From: Chara braunii
Lineage: Eukaryota; Streptophyta; Charophyceae; Charales; Characeae
Reading direction: 5' to 3'
Length of the DNA: 28,698 nucleotides
NCBI GenBank assembly: GCA_003427395.1
Contig: BFEA01000011.1
Coordinates: 1,390,079 to 1,418,776 of the forward strand
The notes beneath the pieces are model-generated. The model had not been told where the DNA came from. It worked only from the letters and a program-made list of their open reading frames with translations, and made no database searches. Positions 1 through 9,339 of this stretch are shown here, in pieces. How positions within the stretch are numbered: position 1 is the stretch's first letter; each line of letters begins with the position of its first letter. Made by a program: the position numbers and the translations under genes.

Positions 1-796
1 AACACAGGCACACACATAGTCACACACAGCCAAGACCTGTGTCACGCTGTTCTGGTTGTGTGTGACCGTGTGTCTGCCCGTGAGTCTTTTTTTTTCTTTT
101 GTTGTGGGGTTGTGTATGTCGTACGACAAGCACAACAACTGTATGGTCTGTGTCTGTCTGTCTATCTGTCTGCAAGGGTCTGTCACGTGTACATGTTTGT
201 CTGTCACTCACACGGTCACACACAGCCAAGACCTGTATCATGCTGTTCTGGTTGTGTGTGACCGTGTTGTGTGCCCGTCAGTCTGTCTGGCTGGCTGTAA
301 AGTTGTTTGTCAGTCTGTCAGTCTCTCAGTCAGTCAAGATGTGCCGTGGTCAATTCGTTTGTCTATCTGACATTGTTTGTTTGTCTGTTTCTGTCACACT
401 CTATGGTCTGTGTGTGTCTGTCTATCTGTCTGCAAGGGCCTGTCACGTGTACCTGTCTTTTTGTCACTCTGTCACCCTGTCCATGTGCCACGTCACTCCG
501 TTACCCTGTTCATATTTGTGTTTGTCCGTCTGTCCATCTGTGTGTAGAAAGTTGTCTGTCGATCTGTTTGTCAGTTTTTTAGGCAGTTGTCTTTCGATCT
601 GTCCGTCTGCCTGTTTCTCTTTTTGTTCGTCTATTTGTTTGTCTGTCATGTCTGACTGTCTGTCAGTCATGTCTGACTATTTGTCTGTCATGTATGACTG
701 TCTGTCTGTCACTCACTCTGTTAAGCAGTCTGTATGTGACAGTCAAGCTGTCTGACAGACGGACTGTGTGTATGTATGTGTGTGTGTGTGTGTGTC
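1..796. repeat. Degenerate TGTC/CTGT minisatellite with longer direct repeats
   Basis: This stretch is dominated by tetranucleotide-like runs of TGTC/CTGT and ends in a TG/TATG run (about 765-796). Longer direct repeats are layered on it. The block from 19 recurs at about 215 (offset 196), and the block from 142 recurs at 402 (offset 260), each with a few substitutions. Open frames cross it on both strands only because the simple repeat lacks stop codons; their translations are low-complexity Cys/Leu/Ser/Val strings with no domain. I read it as a simple-sequence satellite. Confidence 0.85.
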
Positions 797-894
797 TAAA
801 TGTCTAAAGACTCTAAAAGACTGAACACATATGTTCCCCCCCCCGAGGGAAGGGCCTGGCACAACAGATATATATTTTTGAAAAGAAAAAAAAA

Positions 895-970
895 ACACGT
901 ACACGTACACGGGTTTTTGTCACATACGCGTACGCGAGAATACGTACGCGTACGCACGCGTACGCGTACA
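895..970. repeat. Alternating purine-pyrimidine tract (Z-DNA prone)
   Basis: ACGT and ACGCGT units alternate purine and pyrimidine almost without break. The part from 940 to 970 is strictly alternating and rich in CG and TA steps. It contains several MluI-type ACGCGT hexamers. An A-rich run (about 880-895) precedes it. Such tracts favour left-handed DNA. No gene is associated. Confidence 0.75.
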
Positions 971-983
971 GGATACAACACAG

Positions 984-1207
984 GATAAGAGTATCAAGGC
1001 TCCGAGCAGCCTGCCTTATCACAATGATGTCACTAACGATGTGATAAGAGTAGCAAGGCTCCGAGAAGCCTGCCTTATCGCAATAATAGCACGGACAATG
1101 TGATAGGAGGAGCGAGGCTCAGAGAAGCCCGCCTTATTACCATCTGACCTTGATCTTATGCAAGACAGTAAATAGGCGAAGCAAGGCCCGTGAAGTCTAC
1201 TCTATCA
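984..1207. repeat. 59-bp tandem repeat, each unit a two-stem hairpin
   Basis: Three 37-nt hairpins start at 984, 1043 and 1102, exactly 59 bp apart; a fourth, looser one lies at about 1171-1207. Each has an outer stem (GATAAG with CTTATC in units 1 and 2; GATAGG with CCTTAT in unit 3) and an inner stem (AGGCT with AGCCT). The spacers between hairpins are AT-rich and less conserved than the hairpins. The function is unknown. Confidence 0.75.
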
Positions 1208-1929
1208 CAAGCAGACGCCTAACGAAGATGAGTCGATCCTGAGTGGTCTACCATATTGTTACTAATCTTCTCAATAGACAGGAAACAATGAAAGCCATGA
1301 AAAGAGATCGATCCATTATTAACATACCACTTTCTGATTCTACTAAGGTGGAGGTGGAAGGAATGTGGCCCCGTGTGACCTGTCCTGCTACCTTAACCTC
1401 TTGATTGATGATGTTTGTTTGTGCATGTCTTAAGTGGGGAATCGTACGATAAGGCAGAAAATATTAATGATGTTAGCTTTATGCTTTTCTTCCTTTAGAC
1501 TACTATCTCTAGAGATTACTCTGATAAGAAGTTAGAGAGGCTACCTAGGGGGAACTATATCGATGTAGTATTATTCCCAACTTAAATGAAGTTCCCTATA
1601 TTGTACTTCATATAGGGCCATTGGTCACAAACACACACTCTCATCAGCCACAAACACAAACAAACACTCATATGGGAAAAAACCGCAAAAACGTACGACA
1701 CGAGCTCAAATTTTGATTTTTTTCCCTAACAAAAAAATATAATGTTCAACAATTGGTAAACAAGTTTTCAACAAGTTTTCAACAAGTTTTCAACAAATGG
1801 ACCAACAATTGAACACACTATGTTTTCTTTACGACATGTTTGGTCAGCGTTGAATTCCTTCACTTCTGGTGGAACACATGACACCACCCCCGCCAAACAG
1901 TTTATTAACACAGTTCCAACGATTTAAAA
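1208..1929. other. No gene recognised; short 11-bp tandem repeat inside
   Basis: I see no coding signal or known repeat family here. Within it, an 11-bp unit (ACAAGTTTTCA) is repeated three times at 1760-1792. A 7-bp perfect stem (ATGAAGT with ACTTCAT) lies near 1587-1612. Confidence 0.5.
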
Positions 1930-2121
1930 ATGGGGTCCACATGTGATCATCCTGTCACAAAATTTGCCATAATTTTTCTGTTGCTTGAGGATAAGGCTGC
2001 AGGACGGGTTACTGAGAGGGATGGGAAGTTATATAATAAACAGGGTCGTTTGGTGGAGCGGACTGCAGATGGGGCCAGGGTACAACTGTATAGGCAGAAC
2101 CAGAAGGAGATGAGTGAGTAG
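1930..2121 (+). CDS. Short protein-like frame of unknown identity
   Basis: This 63-codon frame starts at an ATG right after an in-frame TAA and ends at a TAG. Its second half is hydrophilic and reads like real protein (residues around GRVTERDGKLYNKQGRLV). The first part is hydrophobic and may not belong to it. I do not recognise a family. It could be a fragment of a retroelement polyprotein or chance. The sequence downstream is not open in the same frame, so a full gene is not present. Confidence 0.15.
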   Translation: MGSTCDHPVTKFAIIFLLLEDKAAGRVTERDGKLYNKQGRLVERTADGARVQLYRQNQKEMSE

Positions 2122-2465
2122 GGACTGGTTCACCTATGACCGGCAGGATGAGTTGAGTGTGTATCGTAGATTAGGGCATGTCTTTGTCCTTGTTACTATT
2201 TCAGTTCTATTTTCTATCTTTTGAGAAATTTTGGATACCCACGCTGTTATGTGTACATATAGGGAACGTATATGTATCATTAGGATCCTCCCATGGTGAT
2301 ACTAAGTCGGGACTTGATGAGGAGAGGGTGTGCATGTGGTGGGGTTACCTTTTCTCCTTACTGACTCGCTGAGGGTGGATTCGGTTTGACCTTAAGATAC
2401 TTTTGGTAGGGCAGTAGGATCTGTACCATGTGGAGAGGGATCTGAGTCACTTGAGAGGGTTACGA

Positions 2466-2575
2466 AGCTGGGATGTCATTCGTACCCTTTTTGGGATGAG
2501 ATATTTTGTCCCCGAGTGTAAGTTGGGATGTCATTTGTACCCTTTTTGGGATGAGATATTTTGTCCCCGAGTGTA
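2466..2575. repeat. 55-bp tandem duplication
   Basis: Two head-to-tail copies, 2466-2520 and 2521-2575, differ at only two positions, both C in the first copy and T in the second. One of the two is a CG-to-TG change. The copies lie in otherwise unrecognised sequence. Confidence 0.9.
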
Positions 2576-3423
2576 CTATGAGTTAAGTTTTGTTTTAGAC
2601 TCTATGATTGAGACTATGCCTTTGTCTGTGACGATCACAATCAGTCTCACATGTGTGGTTTTTATCCTGATGAATGATGGCTTGTGAGAGATGGGTGAGA
2701 AACATCTCATATGCTTTATATTGTGTGAACGTGAATGGATGTGAATTGTCTACTCTTCAGTATACTCGTGCTATCTGCCCCCAGGCGGATAACAGGGCAG
2801 GGTATAAGGAGAGGGAGTGCAGTCCGTTCTTGTGAGATACGTGAGAATCCAGAAAGATTTATGGGTCTTTGAGACTCGAATGCTTACAATGCCTAATGTT
2901 TGTTGTTTGAGTTGTGATAAGGACCCATAAGTTGGTCCCTCAGTGTTGAGTTGTTTATGGTTGAGAAAAAAAATCGCGTGAGAGTTCATCCTAGAGAAGG
3001 AAAGGATGACTGAGAGACCTAATGAGAGAGGCACCTTTAATGAATAAAGGTGAGTAAAAGATTTAATGGCATGGGAAGCTGGTTTTGAAGGATAAAGACT
3101 GATGAAAAGGACCAAGTTTTGTTTGGTCATTGGTGGAGTTTTCAGGAATGTCGCAAAATGATTCATTTATGAGAAGATGTCATTGAGATGTGTGATTTTC
3201 TGACTCTGATCAAGTTGGGAGGTCGCGGCCTTGTGAATCTGGCGGTGATTCTGTTTTGTGAATGTGGAGAGGTTGTCGTGTGTTATCTGTGTTCTTTCAC
3301 AGAGGACTGGTAAATACCTTTTATGTGTGACAGGTCTATGCGTAGTCCCGCAATAGACCTGTATTGTTGCGACACACCGTCCAGCCATTTGTGCTAATCT
3401 TAAGGCATATGCAGGAAGATCAA
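2576..3423. other. No gene recognised
   Basis: A minus-strand frame of 131 codons (2771-3166) crosses this stretch. It has no recognisable domain and looks like a stop-free shadow of G-rich plus-strand sequence. I see no RNA gene or repeat here. Confidence 0.4.
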
Positions 3424-4165
3424 GCTAAACGGTAAAGTTTAGCACCATTAGGGCACAACCCTAGCGATGGCTACTGGCCGGCGCAACCTGGTTGCGGGTC
3501 CGCGTCTTACCAAGGGAGTAAACACTTAAAGGGTGTGGCCGCCTAAGAGGGTTTTACTTCTGCAGAATGGCGCGGGATAAGAGTCAAGTCATATGAGTCT
3601 TTTGGGGAAGCCCTGATTAAATGCTTATCAGGAGAAAGCCTATCGTGGTGCAACCTGCGATAGCACTACCGCTAAAATAACAACGCGGTGGCCGTAGACC
3701 TGGCCCGATCACCCAGGCTATGGTGGGCCAAGATGGAGACTTGACCTTCCCGTACTAGACAGCGGAAAGAGTCTGTGATAAGATTTATGTATATATATGT
3801 ATATTTGATTGTGAAGATTATTGGAAGGGAGGCAGGAGAATGCCTTCAAAGGTCTCGGTTAGGGTCCGCGTCCCTGGTTATGGCCCTGCTTGCAGGGTAG
3901 AGGCTAGGACGAAGGGGAGAGGGCGGTTGTGAAGGCCTTCGGAACTTATGTTGTAGTACTGATGCGTAGTACACCGGCGTCCTAGTGTCAGAACAATGGA
4001 GGCTCAGGTTAAAATCCTGGCAGCATATAGTTGTGTTGGCATGGATTGTTGGAGGCCTCGAACCTGAGTTTGATGGCTAATCGGATTGACTCCTTTCTCA
4101 TCAGCATTGGAGGTTGTAATTGAATCCGATAGCTTTTGATTCCTTGAGCGACAGGGACGTCGCTT
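3424..4165. other. Chain of closely spaced stem-loops
   Basis: Successive perfect or near-perfect stems are: 3424-3443 (GCTAAAC with GTTTAGC), 3445-3470 (TAGGG with CCCTA inside CCAT with ATGG), 3482-3496 (CGCAACC with GGTTGCG), 3515-3560 (an 8-bp stem with one G-T pair enclosing two small hairpins), 3612-3632 (CCTGAT with ATCAGG), 3640-3663 (CTATCG with CGATAG) and about 3701-3730 (TGGCCC with GGGCCA plus CACC with GGTG). Further stems lie at about 4003/4063 (CTCAGGTT with AACCTGAG), about 4079/4122 (ATCGGATT with AATCCGAT) and 4147-4164 (AGCGAC with GTCGCT). No protein is encoded. It may be a structured RNA or part of a palindrome-rich repeat. I could not match it to rRNA, RNase P or group I/II intron signatures. 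Confidence 0.45.
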
Positions 4166-4189
4166 GATATGGTCCGGTAAGTTGTCGGC

Positions 4190-4223
4190 GCGGATACGCG
4201 AATACCCTGACAAGGGTATCCGC
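4190..4223. repeat. Two overlapping, mutually exclusive hairpins at the element edge
   Basis: GCGGATAC (4190-4197) pairs with GTATCCGC (4216-4223). An inner ATACCC (4202-4207) pairs with GGGTAT (4214-4219). The two stems share bases, so only one can form fully. The other arm keeps the inner stem near 26265-26283. Confidence 0.6.
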
Positions 4224-7209
4224 CCTGTTTTTTGCAAGTAACAGAAAGTTTGATTAATAATTAGGAAATTTGAGAGTATCGGCGCTGAATGCGGTGGTCG
4301 TCCGTACGCAGACTAAGGATTGTTCGAATAAAAAGAGTGAATGGGCGCATAGTTTTAAGGCGCGTGTGTGATTCCTTCCTTTGTATTTAATTGTGAAGCC
4401 GACATAGCCGACCGACCGGATTTTTATTACCAATTACACGGGGGATTAAAAGGTTTGGGCTTTGTTCGGCATGCTTGACCGGCGGTAGGTTTGGCGTGCA
4501 GGAAGGCGCGCGTGACCGCCACGACGCAGTTGGAGTAAGCCGGCGAGGGTGTTTAGCGGTCGCCCGCTTGGTTGTGGGCGGAGATGAGGCCCGGGCCGCT
4601 TTCTCGGCCCCGAGTGCTGTGCTGCACCGCTTTATATAGGAGTCTGTGCATGCTAATCTCAGGCTTGGGCTTAGCCCCATAGGTTACAGCACTGAACTTG
4701 CGAAGTGGAGGTGCGAGGATCAAGGCTAGCGAGCGACTGCGCGGGAGTAATGGAGTGTTGGAGAAGCTAAGGGGTTGAGGGTCCCGCTGGACCATCCCTT
4801 TTAGTTTTTGCTAGGGAATCCGATTGCGGGCCCAACTGGCAGGGTCAAGGGAGTGTCGGCGGATCCCTCCTTTCCGTTAGCATCAGTCTCCCCTCCTAAG
4901 TTTAAATTTTCTCTATTTTTATTATTATTATTTTTCTGTTTCTTTTAGATTGCCTAGTACCACATGGTTCGGGCCCAGTATCGGTCCCGAGACCGGCTTT
5001 AAAATCAAGAGCCTAGCTCAGTAGGCCCACCCACGAACTGTTGAAAAACGGGCCGAGGAGTTCAACGTGCGGGCTGATCATGGGTGATCTGACCTACGAC
5101 GCAAGGTAAAACCTCGGCGGCGCGGCCCTCGGTAGGTGAGCCGTTCGTCAACTTTGGATTAACCGCAAAGAGGCAGGAGGGGATATGCCTTCGCGACCCC
5201 AAAAGAGTAGGCCACAAGTGTAGCAGGCACGCAACTACAGTCCGTGTGTGGGTAGTTGTTAGAGGCCCAAGGGGGTGGTGGGCTCAGCCGGATCACAGCA
5301 GGGCAAGGTGGGACTGTAGTGGGCTGGCAACGAGACCAGCGGGCCATACTGGTTGGTGAACGGGGTGTTGCCGGCGAAAGAGTAATCGGACCGGGCCATT
5401 GGTAGTTGTATTTTGCGGCCCTTCCCTATTGGGCGGTGGATAGCCGATCGGCCCACTGCGAAACCTTCCACTGCTGAGAGCTGACGGAAGACGGCGCTAA
5501 TACAGAGCGGGGAAAAATGAAGCACCAGAGAGTGCAAAGGGAGATAGGCAGCGGGGGAGACTGACAACATCGACAGGGGAGAATACACGAGCGGTAAAGG
5601 GAGGATGTGTCAAGGCACAGGCAGGAAGCGACGGGCTGCAAGGGAGAGCAGGCTGGATGAACCTGGACGGGGGGACCGCGCCGGATGCATGGAAAACAAA
5701 GTCCAAGATGGCGGAACGAAAGGCCTGGGCGAGGAAGATCGTGTGATACCTCACGGATTGAGGTGGGTAGAGGATCGACTTGGGGTTTTGAGGGTAGGTG
5801 AGTCCGAGTCTGCAGTCGGAATAGAGTGAAAGTTAGTGGAGTTAGAGCTAGTAGGAAGGAGTATGTGGTGATGCTATGGAGATGGATATGGCGGGAATAG
5901 AGAATCGAGATACCACTCGATTCTTGATGAAATCGAGCGAAGTAGGAGGTTAGACTGGGGTTTTGAGACGCTGCGGATTGAATGATGCGGTTAGATTTTT
6001 TATTCGAGCAACGGTTTTAGCGGTACGAGATGCAAGGGCTGCGGGGAGGAGAATACGTTGGTTGGTGAGCCTGTCATCTTGGCGATCGAGGCGACAAGGG
6101 GGCCAACCGCCAGTGTGCGGACTTGGCTATTGGCCAGCACACCATTCATCTCATCGTCTGAGGGCCTTGCTGGACCGCCTAGTAACCAAGTCAATGTGAC
6201 CACGAGACGTGAGGCAGAGGTTGGAGGCAAGTCCGCTGGTTGACTCACTGTGCACTAATCGTACGAAAGAGCGACGAGCCACTTATTTTGGCCAGTATGC
6301 GGTTCAGCCTGCTGAGCTAAGTAGCTAGAGTAAAGCCCGCCACGAGGTTATAGACTTACCTGTTGGATGGTGATCAGCTCACACTGATTGGGCGCAGTGG
6401 CTGAAGGCAAGCAGCGGTGCTTGGGAGCCCGCTTGCTGACGGTTACGCTGCCATCCTATTGTCCAAAGTGGTGTGAATCCAGCTATGAGGTTATTTGGTG
6501 ACCAATGAGTCGCCCAGTCCCTCGAGCAGAGTGGCTATGTCTTTTGGAAGGGGGTAATAGGGTTGTATAAGGAGGTTGTTGCCGCAGCTTGGAGGAGTGA
6601 TCATGAAGGGGGTTATCACAACGATTTGGGAGTTCGTCAGGAGGGTCTGTTTCAGCAGTTTGACTCCGGGATGACCAAGCTGCTACGTTTTGGCCGCCAT
6701 TGCGGGGCCCTCAGGTAACTGAAGATTGGAAGGCCCTCTCCCACGAGTCTGAGCGTAACCCCCTTGGATCTGAGAGACTTAATGAATCTATTTCTGCCCT
6801 TCTTACTCTAAGTCTGATCTATTGGTTCTGAGAGGAAGGCGGCAGGCGGGATTGCAACCCGTAATCCGTGCCAAGGCCTCTGTGGGAGGTTCACCCCACC
6901 GATTGCGGGGTTCTCAGGAGGAGTTCTCGAGGCAGGGAACCGAGTGGTAATTTTCTGATTCCCTCTACAAACCCAGTTATAACCCCTATCTGTACTTCTC
7001 TCTATGCGTTGACTGAGTATGTTGCATGCCCCCTATATCTGAGATTGGGTTTGACTTCAGGACATAACCCAGACTAAGTAAAGGAATGAGTGCACAACCT
7101 CAAGTTTCAGTTTTATTGGTTGTCTGAAAGCATATCGTAAAAAGGGGTTGCATCAGGGGAAAGGTTGGGAGGAAGGCAGTTTTGCTTGTGCTTGAACGGG
7201 TCTTAAAAT

Positions 7210-7973
7210 GTTAGGCATTGTTTCTAAGACGAATGGCCTGACTGCTGTGTTTATTCTGTTTTTTTAAGGGTCAAGCATTGTTTCTAAGACGAATGGCTTT
7301 GTTGCTATGTTTATTTAATTTAACCAGGCATTGTTTCTAAGATGAATGACCTGGTTGTTGTTTTTATGGGGTATTGACTGTGCAAACTTTGAGGACCCAA
7401 CATTGTTTCTAAGATAAATGGTTTGGTTGCTATTTATTTTTTTGTGGTTTCTGAACAGTCTCTGGGTCTTGACTCAGGGTACTCTGTATTTTTTAGTGAT
7501 GAGAAAAGAGGGTTGAGCATTGTTTCTAAGACGAATGGTTCAACTATTTTGGTTGTTTTATTCTGAGGGAGGTTCATGCCAAAGACTAGACATTGAATGG
7601 TCTAAGTCTGAGGTCACAGGATTATAATGTGAACAAAAGAATAATATTTTTTATAATTCTATATATATGATTGTGAGAACAGGGCTAGCCAGACATTGTT
7701 TCTAAGACAAATGGTCTGACTATAGCCTTATCACAAATTAAGAGAGTATAACTAAAAGCTATAATTGAAAAGGTAACTTGGGCCGGCTGAGCATTGTTTC
7801 TAAGACGAATGGCTTAGTCAACAGCCATTTCGTCAAAACGGACATATTATATTTTTTGAACGAAATCAAAACTGACTTTTTTTGCCAAAATCCGGTCGGA
7901 ATTTTTTGCTCCTGGGGGTCCAGCGTTCCCAAAACGCCGGACCCCCCTGGTCTATGGTTGAGACCAGATACTT

Positions 7974-8005
<32 letters not shown>

Positions 8006-8358
8006 TGTATCTGGTCTCAACCATAGACCAGGGGGGTCCGGCGTTTTGGGAACGCCGGACCCCCATGAGCAAAAAATTCCGACCGGATTTTGGCAAAAAA
8101 AGTCAGTTTTGATTTCGTTCAAAAAATATAATATGTCCGTTTTGACGAAATGGCTGTTAGTCCAACGCTCATTTTTGAAGAATAAACTCAGAAACATATA
8201 TACAACTTGGATATTAAATAGATCAGGGCGACTAAGCATTGTTTTTAAGACAAATGGCTTAGCCACATGCCCAATGAAGAGAGAAATAGTTATGCAGTTT
8301 GTTCGTGTATAAGTAAGGCAGAGAGTTCACATTGTTTCTAAGACGAATGTCATAACTC
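7210..8358. repeat. Array of ten hairpins with a conserved core and variable, self-complementary arms
   Basis: The core cattgtttctaagacgaatg, with small changes, begins at 7216, 7276, 7329, 7401, 7518, 7694, 7792, 8237 and 8330. A copy without the loop lies at 7583-7609. The flanks differ between copies but pair within a copy: GTTAGG/CCTGAC, AACCAGG/CCTGGTT, GTTGAG/TTCAAC, CAGA/TCTG, CTGAG/CTTAG, CTAAG/CTTAG, GAGTT/AACTC. Most copies keep one unpaired base between CATT/AATG and the variable arm. Spacers are T-rich (ttgctatgtttatt-like) and 15-80 bp long. The MITE at 7820-8158 interrupts the array. I know of no named family matching it. Confidence 0.85.
7820..8158. mobile_element. Foldback MITE-like element, near-perfect inverted repeat
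   Basis: The two arms, each about 160 bp, are near-perfect reverse complements with only about two mismatches. They meet at a T9 (7972-7980) and A25 (7981-8005) centre, which itself pairs. Ends are AACAGCC and GGCTGTT. AGTC flanks both sides (7816-7819 and 8159-8162), a probable 4-bp target-site duplication; TAGTC can also be read. Each arm holds smaller palindromes: GGGGGTCC...GGACCCCC around 7914-7946 and CTGGTCT...AGACCAG at 7947-7967. It has no coding capacity; open frames inside it are translations of the palindrome. It is absent from the other arm of the large repeat. The near-identity of the arms implies a recent insertion or ongoing arm correction. Confidence 0.9.
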
Positions 8359-8599
8359 AGTGCCCTATGTAAGCTGGGTATAAAGGGATAAATTATTGAA
8401 ATACCATGAACTATTGTTTCCCAAGATTGACCTTGGGGCTGGTGAGAGTACTTACCTTGGTGGTCTGACCTGCATGTGGCTGAGTGAAATTACTACTTAG
8501 TTTGAGTTTCAGTTTGATAGGCAGTTACTTTAGTTGTTCGCCACGTGCTAAAACGATAGGAGTTAGTTCAATTTCTACATTTTTTTAGCTAACTTTATT

Positions 8600-9205
8600 A
8601 TACTCATGTCAATTATCACATTTTCTTGGATTTTGTCATACTTGGCTTTGTATAAGTTTTGGTAAGTTACTTTCTCAACGGGAAGAGCGGCCGAAATTTC
8701 TGCAAATCCAAGGAGTTAGTCAAATTTTGATTTTTCAAAGTTCAACTTGTCGAAGTTTTGTACATAACTGAGTAAAATTCTGGAGAGTTTCCCTTTCTAA
8801 AGGGAATGCTGCCCAAATTTTTACTAATTAAGAGAGTTAAACAAAATCTGGACTTAGAAGAATCAAAGTTATTTTCAAGTTTTGAACTTAGCTTTGTATA
8901 AATTTTAGAATAGCGTTTTTCTAAAGAGAGTGCTGCCGAAATTTATGCAAAACTAAGGAGTTGGTTGAATTTTGTCTTAGTTGAATTCAAGTTTTTCTTT
9001 TGAGTTCGAATCTGACTTAGTATAAATCTGGGAAGTCTCCCTTTCTAAAGGGAGTGCTGCCCATTTTTTTGCTAATTTAGGGAGTTAGACAAAATTTGAC
9101 CTTCTTAAGTTAGATATTATTTTGGCTTTCATATTTGAGTTTATATAAATTATGAAAAGGTATTTTTCCTACGGGAAGTGCTGCCGAAATTTTCTTCGTT
9201 TAAGA
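8600..9205. repeat. Five 124-bp tandem units alternating between types A and B
   Basis: The anchor GCCGAAATTT (type A) or GCCCAAATTT/GCCCATTTTT (type B) occurs at 8690 (A), 8811 (B), 8935 (A), 9059 (B) and 9183 (A), so the spacing is 121, 124, 124 and 124 bp. B units carry a CCCTTT/AAAGGG hairpin just before the anchor; A units 1 and 3 carry a different, weaker one (TTCC/GGAA). This is a two-unit higher-order repeat of about 248 bp. Confidence 0.8.
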
Positions 9206-9339
9206 GGAGTTAGATTATATTTTGACAGGTGGCGACTCTAGCAATCCATCCTAAATACGGGAGATCCTGTCAGGAGTTAGATTATATTTTGACAGGTGCC
9301 GACTCTGGCAATCCACCCTTAATAGGGGAGATCCTGTCA
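9206..9339 (+). repeat. 67-bp tandem duplication with a primer-binding-site-like motif
   Basis: Copies span 9206-9272 and 9273-9339. Each contains a 50-bp segment bounded by TGACAGG and CCTGTCA, which are reverse complements. Just inside is GGTGGCGACTCT(A/G)GCAATCC. The phrase TGGCGACTC resembles sequences found after the 5' LTR of some plant Ty3/Gypsy elements, with TTTTGACA as a possible LTR 3' end. The other arm has a single copy at about 22650-22720. The primer-binding-site reading is from memory of such elements and is not proven. Confidence 0.6.

Noticed and set aside
99-755. Long open frame of 218 codons
   Set aside because: It is a stop-free product of the TGTC/CTGT satellite; the translation is low-complexity and similar frames exist on both strands.
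3424-3780. Group I or group II intron
   Set aside because: I could not find a domain V-like hairpin or the conserved group I core segments.
5159-5754. Overlapping minus-strand frames of 62-109 codons
   Set aside because: Pro/Ser/Leu-rich shadows of a G-rich plus strand; no motif or family is recognisable and the frames overlap one another.
7778-8312. Several open frames on both strands with similar peptides
   Set aside because: They are translations of the two arms of the foldback element, mirrored by its inverted-repeat structure.
7210-8358. Regular short repeats with spacers, CRISPR-like
   Set aside because: Spacing is irregular, spacers are T-rich and related, and the flanks pair with the repeat itself; no cas genes are present and the context is a plant genome.
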